From the NCBI GenBank assembly GCA_963795825.1, contig CAWCIW010000002.1:124001-188000 (forward strand): 64,000 nucleotides of DNA, given 5' to 3'. The position numbers were made by a program, and so were the translations under genes. This document shows positions 32,998-42,515 of the stretch, one piece after another (position 1 is the stretch's first letter; each line of letters opens with the position of its first letter). The notes below the pieces were generated by a model. That model saw only the letters and a list, made by a program, of their open reading frames with translations. It was not told the DNA's origin and did not search any database. Origin of the DNA: BOG-908 sp963795825. GTDB lineage: Bacteria; Pseudomonadota; Alphaproteobacteria; Acetobacterales; Acetobacteraceae.

Positions 32998-33730
32998 ATG
33001 AGGATGCCCGTCTGGCGCGCCGGAAGCGTGTTCGCCGCCTGTGTCCTGGCCTGGCTTGCCGGCGGGCTCGCGCCGGCTGCCGCACAGGGGTTGCAGGTAG
33101 CGCCTGTGAACCTGGAACTCCGCGCGGGCGAGTTCGGTCACCACCGTTACCGTCTATAACCGTTCGGACCAGGCCGCCTCGATGCAGGTACGCAGCTTCG
33201 TGTGGACCCAGCATTGCGGCGGCGATGTCCTTTCGCCCACCGACCTGCTCGAGGTCAGCCCGCCGATCTTCGAGATGCCGGCCGGCGGATCGCAGCTCGT
33301 GCGCCTGGTGCTGCGCGCCGCGCCGCAGGGCGCCGAAGCGGCCTACCGCATGCTGTTCGACCAGTTGCCGACCGCGTCCGGCACCGGCGTGACGATCGCC
33401 CTGCGTTTCTCCGTGCCGCTTTTCGCCGAACCCGCTGCCGGCGCCGCGCCGGATATGGACGCGCATATCGAACGCCAGGGCGGCGGTGCCGTGCTGGTGG
33501 TGCGAAACCGCGGCAGCCGGCATGACCGGCTGCTGTCGCCCGCGCTGAGCGGGCCCGGCGGCCGACTGAACCTGGCGGGCAACACCAATTTCTACGTGCT
33601 CGCGGGAAGCGAGCAATGCTGGCCGCTCAGCGGGCGGACAGCCGCGCTGCGGCCCGGAACGCAGGTGCAACTGACTGGCAACACATTGTCCGGCCGGCTG
33701 AACACGGTGGCCGCCGTGCGCAGTCCCTGA
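32998..33730 (+). pseudogene. Pilus assembly chaperone (PapD/CsuC-like), one frame break
   Basis: Periplasmic chaperone that donates a strand to pilin subunits. The first frame gives a signal peptide and the opening GLQVAPVNLELRA; the second frame continues SSVTTVTVYNRSDQAASMQVR, SPPIFEMPAGGSQLVRLVLR and ALRFSVPLFAEP, the classic chaperone order. The switch is at the GGG at 33126-33128; dropping one G joins them. The length of 733 is 3n+1, and the repaired protein is about 243 residues. Sequencing error is likely, because the neighbours are intact. Confidence 0.82.
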
Positions 33731-33771
33731 GGTGCGCCATCGCACACGGAAATGCGTGCACGCGTTGTCTC

Positions 33772-36123
33772 ATGGTGCTGGCGCTTGCCGCACTGCCGGC
33801 TGCCCAGGCCGATGCCGCCGAGAGCAAATTGCTGCTCGAAGTCGTGATCAACGGGCGCGACACTCAGAAGATCGCCGATTTCGTCCAGCGCGGCGTCAGC
33901 GCGATCTACGCGTCGCGCGCCGACCTGCGCGATCTCGGGCTGAGCCTGCCGGCTGCCAAGGGCGCGCGCGATGCCGACCTGGTCGGCCTGTCGGACCTGC
34001 CCGGATTGTCCTACCGGATCGACGGGCCGCACCAGACGATCGAGATCACCGCGGCGGATCGCGCGCTCATCGCGTCCAACCTGAACGCCCCGGCGGGCCC
34101 GTCGGGGGCGGCGACCCTGCGCACCGGAACCGGCGCGGTGCTGAACTATGATTTCACCGAGACCTACGGGCCAGGCGGCGGCATCGCGGTGCACAGCCTG
34201 CTGGACGGGCGCGTGTTCACCGCGGGCGGCGTGCTGACCACGCAGTATCTGCTCGGCACCGGCGCAGGCGAGGGCGCCATACGGCTGGATTCCACGCTCA
34301 GCTACGCCGATCCGGACACGTTGCGCGTCTATCGCGCCGGTGACATCATCAATGGCGGGCTGGCCTGGAGCCGGCCGGTCCGCCTCGGCGGCCTGCAACT
34401 GCAATCCGACTTCGCCATACGGCCGGACCTGGTGACCTTCCCGCTGCCGCAGATCGCCGGCTCGGCCGCGGTGCCGTCCAGCGTGGACGTGCTGATCAAC
34501 AACGTCCATCTGCTGTCGCACAGCGTCGATCCCGGCCCGTTCGCGCTGACCCAGTTGCCGATCGTGGGCGGTGCCAGCACGGTGACCGTCGTCACCAAGG
34601 ATGCGCTCGGCCAGGAGACCACGCAGACCCTGCCGTTCTACACCACGAGCCGGCTGCTGCTGCCGGGGCTCGCCGCGTATTCGGCCGAGATCGGCGCCAT
34701 ACGCAATGCCTATGGCCTGCGCAGCGACGACTACACGCGGCCTGCTGGCTCCGGCACGTTGCGCTACGGCCTGTCCCGGCTGGTCACGCTGGAGGCGCAT
34801 GGCGAGGCCGGTCCGTCGCTCGGCCTGGTGGGCGGCGGCGCCGTGGTCAAGCTCGGGCAGTTCGGCGTGCTGACGGCTTCGGCCGCGGGCAGCGCGCGCG
34901 GCGGCCGGCAAGGCCAGCAGGTGGCAATCGGCTTCGAGCGGGTCACCCGGCGGTTCAGCGTGTCTGCCCTGGTGCTGCAGGCGTCGCGCTCCTATGCGGA
35001 CCTGGCGGCGCTCGACGGCGATCCGGTGCCGCGCCGGCAGATGCGCGTCTCCGCCGGGACGGTCTTCGGGCGCGCCGGTGCGCTCAGCCTGGCCTACACC
35101 GTGCTCGACACGAGTCCGAGCCTGGTGGCGTCGCGGATAGCCAACGCGGCGCCGCTGGCGTCCGAGGAGGATTTCGGGGTCAGCGGGCCGCGGCTGGTCC
35201 AGCCCGACCATACGGCGCTGCTGTCGGCGACCTACACGGCCACGGTCTGGCGCGGTGTTCAGGGCTACGCCACGGGGTTCCACGATTTTGCCCATGGCGC
35301 GTCGGCCGGGCTGGTGTTCGGGCTGTCGGTGCCGCTCGGCCAGCGGAGCTCGGCTTCCGTCACGGCGCAATCGGCCGGCGGCAACAGCAACCTGACCGAG
35401 CAGATCTCCCGGGCCGCGGTGGCGCCCGGCGAGATCGGCGGCACGCTGCTCAACCAGAACGGCACGCAGAACAGGCAGATGCTGGAGCTGGACGCCGTCA
35501 GCCGCGTGGGCGGGCTGACCGTCGGGATCGACCGGCTGGGCGGGCAATCCGCCTACCGCGCCAGCCAGGCCGGCGCGCTCGCCACCCTCGATGGCGGCAT
35601 TTATGCCTCGCCGACGATCCCCGACAGCTTCGCCGTAATCGATACCGGGCTGCCGCATATCGCAGTGTTCCAGGAGAACCGGCCGGCCGGCACGACGGAC
35701 GACAAAGGGCGGCTGCTGCTGGCGAACCTGCCCTCTTACGCGGCCAACCAGATCGCGCTCGATCCGGCCTCGGTTCCGATGAACGCGGAGCTGCAATCCG
35801 CGGTCCAGCTCGTGCGGGCGCCGGCGCAGACCGGGGTGGTGGTGAAATTCGCGCTGCGGCACACCGCTTCGGCCAGCGTACACCTGGTCGACCAGGCGGG
35901 CGCGCCCTTGCCGGTGGGCAGCATCGTGGTGGTCGGATCAGCACCTGCGCGGAACGTGGTGGGCTTCGACGGCGTGGCGTTCCTGCACGATCTCGCGCCG
36001 CACAACATGGCGCAAGTGAGCCGGCCAGACGGGCATAGCTGCACGGCGGCGTTCGACTTCGTGCAGCAGGGCGACCACCTGCCCGACCTCGGCAAGGTGA
36101 CCTGCCGGGCGGCCCCGCGATGA
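33772..36123 (+). CDS. Outer-membrane usher of a Csu-type pilus
   Basis: Fimbrial usher of about 780 residues, the outer-membrane pore that polymerises pilins. The N-terminal domain opens ESKLLLEVVINGRDTQKIADFV. The barrel and plug region includes SSVDVLINNVHLLSHSVDPGPF and GASTVTVVTKDALGQE. The C-terminal domain has DDKGRLLLANLPSYAANQI and VGFDGVAFL. ATG at 33772 gives a short signal peptide (LALAALPAAQADA); a CTG at 33727 in frame would give a longer basic n-region and overlap the chaperone stop, so the true start is open. It overlaps the next pilin gene by four bases. Confidence 0.88.
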   Translation: MVLALAALPAAQADAAESKLLLEVVINGRDTQKIADFVQRGVSAIYASRADLRDLGLSLPAAKGARDADLVGLSDLPGLSYRIDGPHQTIEITAADRALIASNLNAPAGPSGAATLRTGTGAVLNYDFTETYGPGGGIAVHSLLDGRVFTAGGVLTTQYLLGTGAGEGAIRLDSTLSYADPDTLRVYRAGDIINGGLAWSRPVRLGGLQLQSDFAIRPDLVTFPLPQIAGSAAVPSSVDVLINNVHLLSHSVDPGPFALTQLPIVGGASTVTVVTKDALGQETTQTLPFYTTSRLLLPGLAAYSAEIGAIRNAYGLRSDDYTRPAGSGTLRYGLSRLVTLEAHGEAGPSLGLVGGGAVVKLGQFGVLTASAAGSARGGRQGQQVAIGFERVTRRFSVSALVLQASRSYADLAALDGDPVPRRQMRVSAGTVFGRAGALSLAYTVLDTSPSLVASRIANAAPLASEEDFGVSGPRLVQPDHTALLSATYTATVWRGVQGYATGFHDFAHGASAGLVFGLSVPLGQRSSASVTAQSAGGNSNLTEQISRAAVAPGEIGGTLLNQNGTQNRQMLELDAVSRVGGLTVGIDRLGGQSAYRASQAGALATLDGGIYASPTIPDSFAVIDTGLPHIAVFQENRPAGTTDDKGRLLLANLPSYAANQIALDPASVPMNAELQSAVQLVRAPAQTGVVVKFALRHTASASVHLVDQAGAPLPVGSIVVVGSAPARNVVGFDGVAFLHDLAPHNMAQVSRPDGHSCTAAFDFVQQGDHLPDLGKVTCRAAPR

Positions 36124-36581
36124 ACCGCCGGCCGATGATGACGTGGGCTTCGGTGCTGGTCGGCGTGGCCATCGCCGCGTATGCGACCGGCGCGCGCGCC
36201 CAGGCCTGCACCGCGCAGGCGACCATGCTGGCATTCGGCGCCTACGACCCGACCTCGCCGGCACCCACCGACAGCATCGGCTCGGTGACGGTGGCGTGCA
36301 GCGGCGCCCACGCGCAGGCGATCTCGTTCAAGCTCATGCTGGCCCGCGCCGATGGTCCGCGCCGCCTCGGCCAGACGGCGCAATACGAGCTTTTCCTCGA
36401 TCCCGCCCATACGCGGCTCTGGGAGGATTGCACCGGGAGCACCGCCTGCCTGTCGGACACGCTGGTGCTTGGCAGCGCCTCGGCGCGGCGCAGCTACCCG
36501 ATCTATGGCCGATTGCTGGCGCACCAGCCGATACGGCCCGGCGTTCTGACGGGCAACGTGCTGGTGATGCTCACCTATTGA
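36120..36581 (+). CDS. Spore coat U domain protein (minor or tip subunit candidate)
   Basis: 153-residue secreted SCPU protein. Signal peptide to about residue 27 (ATGARA). Mature start QACTAQATMLAFGAYDPTSP, IGSVTVACSG, a YELFLDPAHTRLW segment and end LTGNVLVMLTY. Last gene of the pilus set, coupled to the usher by ATGA. In Csu loci the gene after the usher encodes the two-domain tip adhesin CsuE; here it has only one domain. Role inferred from position. Confidence 0.82.
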   Translation: MNRRPMMTWASVLVGVAIAAYATGARAQACTAQATMLAFGAYDPTSPAPTDSIGSVTVACSGAHAQAISFKLMLARADGPRRLGQTAQYELFLDPAHTRLWEDCTGSTACLSDTLVLGSASARRSYPIYGRLLAHQPIRPGVLTGNVLVMLTY

Positions 36582-36719
36582 GCCCCGGTTCAACAGGCCG
36601 GGAGCCGCGAGCGCGATGGTGCCGCTGGCCGCGGCGCCCGCATGGCAGGCTGGCATCGCAACAGCTTCTTTCGGCTCCTTCTTGCAAACCGGACGGCCTG
36701 TCCGCCTGCAAACGCGCGA

Positions 36720-37034
36720 TCACATGCCGATCGCGCGTTTGTACAGGTCCAGCAGCGACTCCTGCTCCTCCACCTCGGCCGGCTCCTTCTTGCGCAGCCG
36801 GACCAGCTGCTTGAGCACGGCCACGTCGAAGCCGGAGGATTTGCTCTCCGCGTAGATGTCGCGGATGTCGTTGCCGAGCGCCTTGCGCTCCTCTTCCAGC
36901 CGCTCGATCCGCTCGATGAACGACAGCAGCCGGTCCGCCGCGATGCCGCCCACCTTGGAATCGGGGTCGGCTTCCTGGCGGGCGCGGCTGGCGCGGGCTT
37001 CGTCCGGCTGCGGTTCGGCGTGGCGATCGGGCAT
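36720..37034 (-). CDS. gapR: GapR/DUF2312 family nucleoid protein
   Basis: 104-residue protein of the DUF2312 family. GapR in Caulobacter binds overtwisted, AT-rich DNA ahead of replication and transcription forks and stimulates topoisomerases. The diagnostic coiled-coil ADRLLSFIERIERLEEERKA followed by LGNDIRDIYAESKSSGFDV and LRKKEPAEVEEQESLLDLY is present. The N-terminal 25 residues are a polar extension. It converges with the pilus operon and is divergent from aldehyde dehydrogenase. Confidence 0.92.
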   Translation of the reverse strand: MPDRHAEPQPDEARASRARQEADPDSKVGGIAADRLLSFIERIERLEEERKALGNDIRDIYAESKSSGFDVAVLKQLVRLRKKEPAEVEEQESLLDLYKRAIGM

Positions 37035-37124
37035 CTGCGGTCCTTGGGTTCAGGTCGATACAGGTCGCGCCGGATACGCGCCTCGCCGGTCCTGGTCAAA
37101 GGACCGGCACGTTTCAGGAAGGCT

Positions 37125-37275
37125 CAAGAAGCAGTCCTCTTCGCGCCGACGCCTGCCCGTCAGCCTGCTGCTATTTTGCAAGCCGATGCGCCAACAGACA
37201 CAATGGAGGCCTCCGTGCAGGCTTCGGAGCAAAAGCTTTTTGCTTCTTTTTCTCGAAAAAGAAGGCCTTGCTTGC
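37125..37275. repeat. Paired-hairpin element, left arm degraded
   Basis: The left side keeps GAAGCAGTCC and GACGCCTGCC but has lost its hairpin and CTTTTG arm. The right side is complete: GTGCAGGCTTCGGAGCAAAAGC and a CTTCTTTTTCTCGAAAAAGAAG stem. It lies between the divergent gapR-like and aldehyde dehydrogenase genes. Confidence 0.75.
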
Positions 37276-37382
37276 TGCCGCTTCGGATCGTGTACACCAA
37301 ACCCCGCACCTGGGCATGCTTTGCGAAACACGCCGGCAGGCCTACCTAGGCGCCATCCGGTCCAGCCAGGGAGCTCACGCAC

Positions 37383-38819
37383 ATGCGCGACTACACGAAT
37401 TTCTACATCAACGGCGCCTGGGTGAAGCCCGCCGCCGCCAACCCGCTCGCGGTGATCAACCCGGCGACCGAGAAGCCCTGCGGCACCATCAGCCTCGGCG
37501 CGAAAGCCGATGTGGACGCCGCCGTGACCGCCGCGCGCGCCGCCTTCGCCAGCTTCAGCCAGACCTCGCGCGCCGATCGCCTGGCCCTGCTCGGCCGCAT
37601 CATCGACGCCTACAAGGCGCGCTACAACGACATGGCCGCCGCCATCACCGAAGAGATGGGCGCGCCGGCCAGCCTCAGCCAGAATGCCCAGGCCGCCATC
37701 GGCATCGGCCACTTCCAGGCCGCCCAGGCGATCCTGCAGAATTACGTGTTCGAGGAGATGCGCGGCACCACGCTGATCGCCCGCGAGCCGATCGGCGTGT
37801 GCGGCTTCATCACGCCGTGGAACTGGCCGATAAACCAGATCGCCTGCAAAGTGGCGCCCGCTCTGGCTACCGGCTGCACCATGGTGCTCAAGCCGAGCGA
37901 GATCGCGCCGTTCAGCGGCTACATCCTGGCCGAGATACTGCACGAAGCCGGCGTGCCGCCCGGCGTGTTCAACCTGATCAACGGCGACGGCCCCGGCGTG
38001 GGGGCGGCCATCAGCAGCCATCCCGATATCGACCTGGTGAGCTTCACCGGCAGCACGCGCGCCGGCATCGAGGTGGCGCGCGCGGCGGCGGCCACCGTCA
38101 AGCGCGTGCACCAGGAGCTGGGCGGCAAGTCGCCGAATATCCTGCTGCCGGATGCGGACCTGAAGCGCGCGGTGACCAGCGGCGTGAAGCACGTGATGCA
38201 GAACAGCGGCCAGTCCTGCAACGCGCCGACCCGCATGCTGGTGGCGCACACCGCGATGGAGGAGGTGATCACCCATGCCCGCGCCGCCGCCGAGAGCACC
38301 ACGGTTGGCGATCCGAACGGCAATGCGGAGTTGGGCCCGGTGGTGAGCGAGACGCAGTGGAACAAGATCCAGGGGCTGATCCAGAAGGGCATCGACGAAG
38401 GCGCCACCCTGGTGGCCGGCGGCACCGGGCGGCCGGAAGGGCTCGACGTGGGCTATTACGTGAAGCCCACGGTGTTCGCCAACGTTACCAACGAGATGAC
38501 GATCGCGCGCGAGGAGATCTTCGGGCCGGTGGTGGCGATCCTCGGCTACGACACGGTGGAGGAGGCGGTCTCGATCGCCAACGACACGCCCTATGGGCTG
38601 GCAGCTTACGTGCAGGGGCGCGATCCGGCGCAGTTGCGGTCGGTGGCGCGTGCGCTTCGGGCTGGCCAGGTTAGTATCAATACGCCTGGGATGGATATCA
38701 TGGCGCCGTTTGGCGGGTATAAGCAGAGCGGGAACGGGCGGGAGTGGGGGGACCTGGCGTTTGGGGAGTTCCTCGAGACCAAGGCGGAGATTGGGTTTGG
38801 GGCTATTGCTGCTGAGTGA
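37383..38819 (+). CDS. NAD(P)-dependent aldehyde dehydrogenase
   Basis: 478-residue aldehyde dehydrogenase. Catalytic Glu in HQELGGKSPN, nucleophile Cys in NSGQSCNAPTRML, the Asn of TPWNWPI and a nucleotide-binding SFTGSTRAG are visible; C-terminal EIFGPVVAI and PFGGYKQSGNGREWG are typical. It oxidises an aldehyde to the acid; the substrate cannot be told. ATG at 37383 has GGAG about ten bases upstream. It stands alone. The last 170 bases look richer in T than the rest. Confidence 0.93.
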   Translation: MRDYTNFYINGAWVKPAAANPLAVINPATEKPCGTISLGAKADVDAAVTAARAAFASFSQTSRADRLALLGRIIDAYKARYNDMAAAITEEMGAPASLSQNAQAAIGIGHFQAAQAILQNYVFEEMRGTTLIAREPIGVCGFITPWNWPINQIACKVAPALATGCTMVLKPSEIAPFSGYILAEILHEAGVPPGVFNLINGDGPGVGAAISSHPDIDLVSFTGSTRAGIEVARAAAATVKRVHQELGGKSPNILLPDADLKRAVTSGVKHVMQNSGQSCNAPTRMLVAHTAMEEVITHARAAAESTTVGDPNGNAELGPVVSETQWNKIQGLIQKGIDEGATLVAGGTGRPEGLDVGYYVKPTVFANVTNEMTIAREEIFGPVVAILGYDTVEEAVSIANDTPYGLAAYVQGRDPAQLRSVARALRAGQVSINTPGMDIMAPFGGYKQSGNGREWGDLAFGEFLETKAEIGFGAIAAE

Positions 38820-38828
38820 GGGTTAGGC

Positions 38829-38882
38829 AAGGCCAGGGGCGCTGCCCCTGGACCCCGCTGGGGCCTTGGCCCCAGACCCCTT
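38829..38882. repeat. GC-rich palindromic repeat
   Basis: CCAGGGGCGCTGCCCCTGG followed by ACCCCGCTGGGGC and CTTGGCCCCAGACCCC: stacked short palindromes right after the aldehyde dehydrogenase stop. This type of GGGGCGCTGCCCC sequence is common in alphaproteobacterial intergenic regions (general knowledge). A shorter piece (GGGGCGCTGCCCCCT) is near 20847. Confidence 0.6.
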
Positions 38883-38958
38883 TGCTTGGTTGCTGGGGCC
38901 TTGCAGTTTTGTGCAGATAGATGTTGCTTAGCTTTAGCGTTCTTGATACGTTCTCATC

Positions 38959-39450
38959 ATGAACGCCATGTCTCAACCCATGCTGCCTGGCCCGCAACCC
39001 GACCGCAGGGAGAGCCACCTGCGCATGTGCCGGCGATTGGGCGAGCTTGGCATGGAGCTGGCCCGAATGGCCGCAGCCCGGGCGCACACCGAGATCGCCA
39101 ATCCTCGGCCGGTGGATTCCGAGCAGCCCGAGGAGCCCGACTCCGTGCTCCTTTTCATCAGCCTGGCCGCCGCCGTGCGCGAGGTCATCGCGCTGGAAGC
39201 CAGCATCGCGGCGGAACCGGCCACGCGGCAGGCAGCACCTCCCCTGCCGGACCCCAGGCGCCTAAAGCTGCGCGCCGCCATAGCCAGCGCCACGCGGGAC
39301 CCCAGCCTGCGCCAGGAAATGAACGAACACCTGGAGTGCGAACTGGCGGCAGACCCCGCGCGCCTGGTCCCAATGCAAACCATACTGGAGACCATAGCCG
39401 AGGAATTCGACCTGGACCTAGAAGACCTGGAGCTGACCCCCGGCCTGTAA
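38959..39450 (+). CDS. Hypothetical protein
   Basis: 163-residue soluble protein, mostly helical and acidic at the C-terminus (EEFDLDLEDLELTPGL). The N-terminal half has a helix MCRRLGELGMELARMAAARAH and a hydrophobic segment SVLLFISLAAAVREVIALEAS; the middle is Pro/Ala-rich. I do not recognise a family. Start codons MNAMSQP at 38959 or 38968 are both possible. It converges with the lytic transglycosylase gene. Confidence 0.6.
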   Translation: MNAMSQPMLPGPQPDRRESHLRMCRRLGELGMELARMAAARAHTEIANPRPVDSEQPEEPDSVLLFISLAAAVREVIALEASIAAEPATRQAAPPLPDPRRLKLRAAIASATRDPSLRQEMNEHLECELAADPARLVPMQTILETIAEEFDLDLEDLELTPGL

Positions 39451-39497
39451 TCTAAACCAGCAAAAGCTGATGAAGAAGAAACAAAGCAGCCAAACCC

Positions 39498-39560
39498 GTC
39501 GCCGAAGGGAGCAAAAGTTTTTTGGTCCTTTTTTTCAAAAAAGGACTGCTTTCTACCTTC
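39498..39560. repeat. Half copy of paired-hairpin element (right arm)
   Basis: Only the right side survives: GGGAGCAAAAGTTTTTTGG and the type I hairpin GTCC...GGACTGC. To its left a CAGCAAAAGCTGATGAAGAAG stretch may be a ruined left arm. It touches the stop codon of the lytic transglycosylase. Confidence 0.7.
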
Positions 39561-41420
39561 CTACCGCCCAGCGTAATCCGTAACATTCTCCAAAACCCGC
39601 TCCACATAATTCCGCGTCTCCCCGAACGGAATCATCTCGATCCAGTCCACCACCGCGTCCGTTCCCCCACCAGCCGGATCGCCATTGGACGCCACCCAGG
39701 CCGACACCCGGTTCGGCCCCGCATTGTAAGCCGCCACCGCGCAGGCCAGGCAACCAGGAAACCGTGCCACCAGCCCGGCCAGATACGCCGTGCCCAGCCG
39801 CATGTTCACGTCCGGATCGCGCAACGGACCGGCGGCCACATGATCCGCGCGGGCCACCTGCGACGCTGTCGCCGGCATGAGCTGCATCAGCCCATGCGCG
39901 CCGGCGGGACTGACGATCGCCGGATCGAAGCTGCTCTCCTGCCGCATTATGGCCAGGGACAAAGCTACCGGAACCGTATCTGTCGCCGGCGGGTGATATG
40001 GCACCGGCCAGCCATCCTGCGGCAACACCCCGCCGTCGCGCCCGGCCAGGCGCGCGGCCTGCACAGCCACGTCGGGCATGCCCAGCCGCAGCGCCAGCCC
40101 GGCCGCCAGCGCGCGGGTCTGCAAGGAGGCCGGCGGCTGTATCGCCTGCGCCAGGAAATCCGCCCCGCGCCGCGGATCCTGCCAGCCCGCCAGCAGCGTG
40201 GCGGCACGCGCCGGCTCGCCGCGGCCGAACGCCGCGCGCGCCGCGCCGTCCACCACCGGATCGCGCAGGGCAGCGATCGCCGCCTGCAGCGCCGGCTCGC
40301 CCAGCCCCGCCGCCCGGGCACCCAACTGCCCATAGAAAGTCATCGGCCAGGCCGCTGCCCGCCCATACGCAGCCTTCGCCCCTGCCGCATCGGCCGCCGC
40401 CCGGCCCAGCCAATACGCCGCACGCGCCTGGGTGATCGCCGAATGCGAACACGCCGCCAGCGCCTGGAAACGCGCCCGCGCCTGCACCGGATCGTGCAGC
40501 CGCTGCAATGCGATCCAGCCGGCCAGGAACAACGCGTCGACCGCCTGGTCCGGCGCCAGCGACGCGTCGTCGGCCAGCCAGTAGGCGCTCGCCGCGTCGC
40601 TCGCCAGCAGGTCCCGCGCCAGCGCCTCGCGCTCCGCCCAGAACGCCGCCCGGTGCGCCGGCCCCGCGGCCGCCTCCGCCGCCGCCACGCGGTCGCGCCA
40701 CAGCGCCAGCGCCGCGCTGTCCTGCCCGCCGCGCCGCAGATACCGCGCCTCGGCCAGCACCAGCGCGCCATCCCCCCGCGACGCCGCCGGAACCGCTTCC
40801 AGGGTCGCCATCGCGCCGGCATCGTTCGTCCGGAACGCCAGCCTGGCCGCCGCCCCCGCCTGCGCCGGCCCCGCCAGCCGCGCTACCTCGCGCCGTGCCG
40901 CGCCCACATCGGTGCCGAGCAGCCGCTCGAACCGCGCCGCCTCGTCCGCCGGCCCGACCGCGCCGGACCACCTGGCCAGGAACGCCGCCTCGTCGGCCGC
41001 CCCGCTCAGCCCGGCCACCCAGGCCGCGCGCGCCCAATGCGCGGCCTGCCTGGCGTCGCCGGACACCGCATCCGCGCAGCGCAGCAGGGCGGCGGCCGCG
41101 GCCGGTGCCCGCGCGCGGCAAAGATCGGCCGCCACATGCCCGTCGGTCTCCAGCACCAGCGCCTCGCCGTAGCGCTTCTCCAGCGTCGCCTGGTCCGGCC
41201 AGGCCGGATGCGCCGCCAGGAAATCCGCCAGTTCCCGCGCACTCGCCTGGCCGGGGTTCAGCAGGCGGATGAAATCGACCAGCTCCGGCGCCAGGGGGTC
41301 CGGATCGGCCGCCGCCATCGCCCTTGCGGCGGGCCAGTCATTGGCGCGCAGGGCCTGCAGGATCGGCGTTTGCGCGTTGGCCGGTATAGCGAAAAGCAGC
41401 AGGAGGAGTATGCGGCGCAT
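39561..41420 (-). CDS. slt: Soluble lytic murein transglycosylase
   Basis: 619-residue periplasmic enzyme that cleaves peptidoglycan glycan strands to anhydro-muropeptides. Signal peptide MRRILLLLLFAIPANA. A long Ala-rich superhelical domain (residues about 20-450) of TPR-like helices is followed by the C-terminal SLT domain with catalytic Glu in LAIMRQESSFDPAIVSPAGA, then GLMQLMPATA, LGTAYL and AAYNAGPNRV. In-frame sequence further upstream is repeat translation and is excluded. It diverges from dapA. Confidence 0.92.
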   Translation of the reverse strand: MRRILLLLLFAIPANAQTPILQALRANDWPAARAMAAADPDPLAPELVDFIRLLNPGQASARELADFLAAHPAWPDQATLEKRYGEALVLETDGHVAADLCRARAPAAAAALLRCADAVSGDARQAAHWARAAWVAGLSGAADEAAFLARWSGAVGPADEAARFERLLGTDVGAARREVARLAGPAQAGAAARLAFRTNDAGAMATLEAVPAASRGDGALVLAEARYLRRGGQDSAALALWRDRVAAAEAAAGPAHRAAFWAEREALARDLLASDAASAYWLADDASLAPDQAVDALFLAGWIALQRLHDPVQARARFQALAACSHSAITQARAAYWLGRAAADAAGAKAAYGRAAAWPMTFYGQLGARAAGLGEPALQAAIAALRDPVVDGAARAAFGRGEPARAATLLAGWQDPRRGADFLAQAIQPPASLQTRALAAGLALRLGMPDVAVQAARLAGRDGGVLPQDGWPVPYHPPATDTVPVALSLAIMRQESSFDPAIVSPAGAHGLMQLMPATASQVARADHVAAGPLRDPDVNMRLGTAYLAGLVARFPGCLACAVAAYNAGPNRVSAWVASNGDPAGGGTDAVVDWIEMIPFGETRNYVERVLENVTDYAGR

Positions 41421-41445
41421 GGCGTATTGGGCGGGCGGGAAGTCA

Positions 41446-41512
41446 GAAAGCAAGCAGTCCTTTTTTGCAAAAAAGGACCAAAAAACTTTTGCTCCCTGTC
41501 GGCGGCACGCCG
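41446..41512. repeat. Half copy of paired-hairpin element (left arm)
   Basis: A left arm only: AAGCAAGCAGTCC stem with TTTTTTGCAAAAAA and CAAAAAACTTTTGCTCCCTGTCGG. The right arm is missing. It lies in the divergent slt-dapA gap, 64 bases before the dapA start. Confidence 0.7.
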
Positions 41513-41575
41513 GCAGATGCCTTCCGTCACGGCACAAAACTGCTTACCACCGAGGCTGCGCTACTGGAGTTTGCC

Positions 41576-42458
41576 ATGTTCTCGGGGTCGATCGTTGCCC
41601 TTATCACGCCTATGCGGGAAGACGGCAGCCTCGACGAGGCGGCCTACGGCGCGTTCGTCGCGTGGCAGATCGCGCAGGGCACCCAGGGCGTGGTTCCCGT
41701 CGGCACCACCGGGGAGAGCCCCACGCTCAGCCACGCCGAACACCAGCGTGCCATCGAGATCGCGGTGGAGGCCGCCGCGCGCCGTGTGCCGGTGATCGCC
41801 GGCGCCGGCTCGAACAGCACCGCCGAAGCCGTCTCGCTCGCCCGCCACGCGCGCGCGGCGGGGGCGGACGCGATCATGGCCGTCACGCCATACTACAACA
41901 AACCGAGCCAGGAAGGCCTCTTCCTGCACTATATGGCGATCGCCGACGCCGCCGACCTGCCGCTCATCATCTACAACATCCCCGGCCGCAGCGTGATCGA
42001 CATGTCGGTGGAAACCATGGCCCGCCTGGCGCGGCACCCGAACATCGTGGGCGTGAAGGACGCCACCGCGAACCTCGCCCGCCCGCTGCATACGCGGCGC
42101 GCCTGCGGGGCGGCCTTCGTGCAGCTCTCCGGCGAGGACCACACCGTGCTGCCGTTCCTGGCCGCCGGCGGCCATGGCTGCATCTCGGTCACCGCCAACG
42201 TGGCGCCGCGCCATTGCGCGAACATCCATGCGGCCTGGGCAGAGGGGCGCGTGGCCGACGCGATCGCCCTGCAGGACAGCGCTGCTGCCGCTGCACGACG
42301 CCTTGTTCTGCGAGAGCAACCCGGGGCCGGTGAAATACGCCGCCTCGCTGCTCGGCCACACCCACGCGCACACGCGGCTGCCGCTGGCCCCAGTGTCCGA
42401 AGGCGGACGCGCGCGGGTGCGGGCGGCGTTGGTTGAGGTGGGGCTGCTGGACGCGTAG
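41576..42458 (+). pseudogene. dapA: 4-hydroxy-tetrahydrodipicolinate synthase, one frame break
   Basis: DapA, the first committed step of the diaminopimelate/lysine pathway. Family blocks GTTGESPTLSHAEH, TPYYNKPSQEG (catalytic Tyr), the Schiff-base Lys in VGVKDATANL and GGHGCISVTANVAP are all in the first frame. The last 60 residues (LPLHDALFCESNPGPVKYAA...) are in the next frame. The break is near 42277-42279 (GGACAGCG); one base less gives QDALLPLHDALF. The length is 3n+1; the repaired protein is 293 residues. The gene is essential in most bacteria, so an assembly error is likely. smpB follows. Confidence 0.9.
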
Positions 42459-42515
42459 GATGGCCCACCCTCCCGCGATTGCCGGGCGGCGCGCATCAGA
42501 GAGAGCCCTCGCAGT

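Noticed and set aside
33592..35883. Long open frame antisense to the usher gene
   Set aside because: Low-complexity Arg/His/Gln-rich translation with no family motifs; the plus-strand usher explains the region.
38829..38882. GC-rich palindromes after the aldehyde dehydrogenase as part of the paired-hairpin family
   Set aside because: They share no sequence with the AT-rich arms and belong to a different, widespread repeat type.
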